From an uncultured Pirellulaceae bacterium (GTDB taxonomy: Bacteria; Planctomycetota; Planctomycetia; Pirellulales; Pirellulaceae), in contig CAKQWG010000178.1 in the NCBI GenBank assembly GCA_934278005.1, positions 1-6,248 of the forward strand: 6,248 nt of DNA. Direction: 5' to 3'. The position numbers were made by a program, and so were the translations under genes. The stretch's first letter is position 1. Each line of letters opens with the position of its first letter. Shown here one piece after another: positions 6,166 through 6,248 of this stretch. The notes under the pieces are model-generated. The model saw nothing but the letters and a program-made list of their open reading frames with translations, was not told the DNA's origin and did not search any database.

Positions 6166-6248
6166 CGCCAGCCTAACGCGCTAGCCTAGGGCCACCTCTC
6201 CCGCATCCCACCACGCCAGCCTAACGCGCTAGCGTAGGGCCACCTCTC
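6166..6248. repeat. Tandem 35-base hairpin repeats, two copies at 48-base period, reaching the window edge
   Basis: Unit 1 is 6166-6200 and unit 2 is 6214-6248; they are separated by 13 bases (CCGCATCCCACCA) and differ at a single base (6186 C versus 6234 G). The core of unit 2, CCTAACGCGCTAGCGTAGG, folds into a hairpin: CCT/AGG and ACGC/GCGT pair around a GCTA loop, with one bulged A. Each unit continues with GCCACCTCTC. Unit 2 ends exactly at the window edge, so more copies may follow. I recall similar cores as frequent intergenic repeats of planctomycete genomes, comparable in form to REP elements. No coding frame is apparent here. Confidence 0.85.

Noticed and set aside
6166..6248. CRISPR array
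   Set aside because: Only two units, a spacer of 13 bases, and a 35-base unit whose hairpin plus tail resembles a REP-like element; CRISPR spacers are usually 25-40 bases.
2..6248. tRNA, rRNA, insertion sequence ends or phage attachment sites
   Set aside because: No cloverleaf with a T-loop motif, no rRNA-like stretch, no transposase frame and no paired terminal inverted repeats were seen.

Overview
The window holds two large protein-coding genes that point towards each other (convergent), a 157-base gap between their stop codons, and a repeat-bearing intergenic region at the right edge. The features suggest a planctomycete, probably of the Rhodopirellula/Blastopirellula/Pirellula type. The reasons are a giant low-complexity protein with SHD1-like repeats and a DUF4034-like C-terminus, moderate GC content, a secreted beta-helix start motif common in that phylum, and a hairpin repeat with core CCTAACGCGCTAGCGTAGG that I recall as common between genes in such genomes. 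The taxonomic call is inference, not a search result.

Left part (2-3847, + strand): one reading frame that is open to the left edge of the window, so the gene is probably cut at its 5' end. The protein reads as (i) an array of four clear and two weaker SHD1-like beta modules, (ii) a degenerate beta-propeller-like middle section interrupted by an Ala/Pro/Thr-rich linker that carries three copies of TSGVPAAE, and (iii) an alpha-helical C-terminus with the two hallmark motifs of the DUF4034 family (ARGGGYA and LLPRWYG). Its function is unknown; it looks like a scaffold or interaction protein rather than an enzyme.

Middle (3848-4004): a gap between two convergent genes, with several dyad symmetries that could end transcription or process both messages, but none followed by a clear U-run.

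Right part (6026-4005, - strand): a complete type Va autotransporter with a signal peptide, a short beta-helical passenger, the canonical helical linker and a C-terminal outer-membrane beta-barrel. Its start codon is pinned by an in-frame stop 9 bases upstream. About 100 bases further upstream, a GTG with a strong Shine-Dalgarno sequence (AAGGAG, 7-base spacer) opens a 94-codon frame that overlaps the autotransporter in another frame. This is a possible leader ORF. Beyond it are two near-identical 35-base hairpin repeats at a 48-base period, running into the right edge.

Nothing shows that the two genes work together: they are on opposite strands and share only the terminator region. I did not find a clear novel multi-gene system. 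The most noteworthy points are the domain combination of the large protein, the leader ORF in front of the autotransporter, and the hairpin repeat array.
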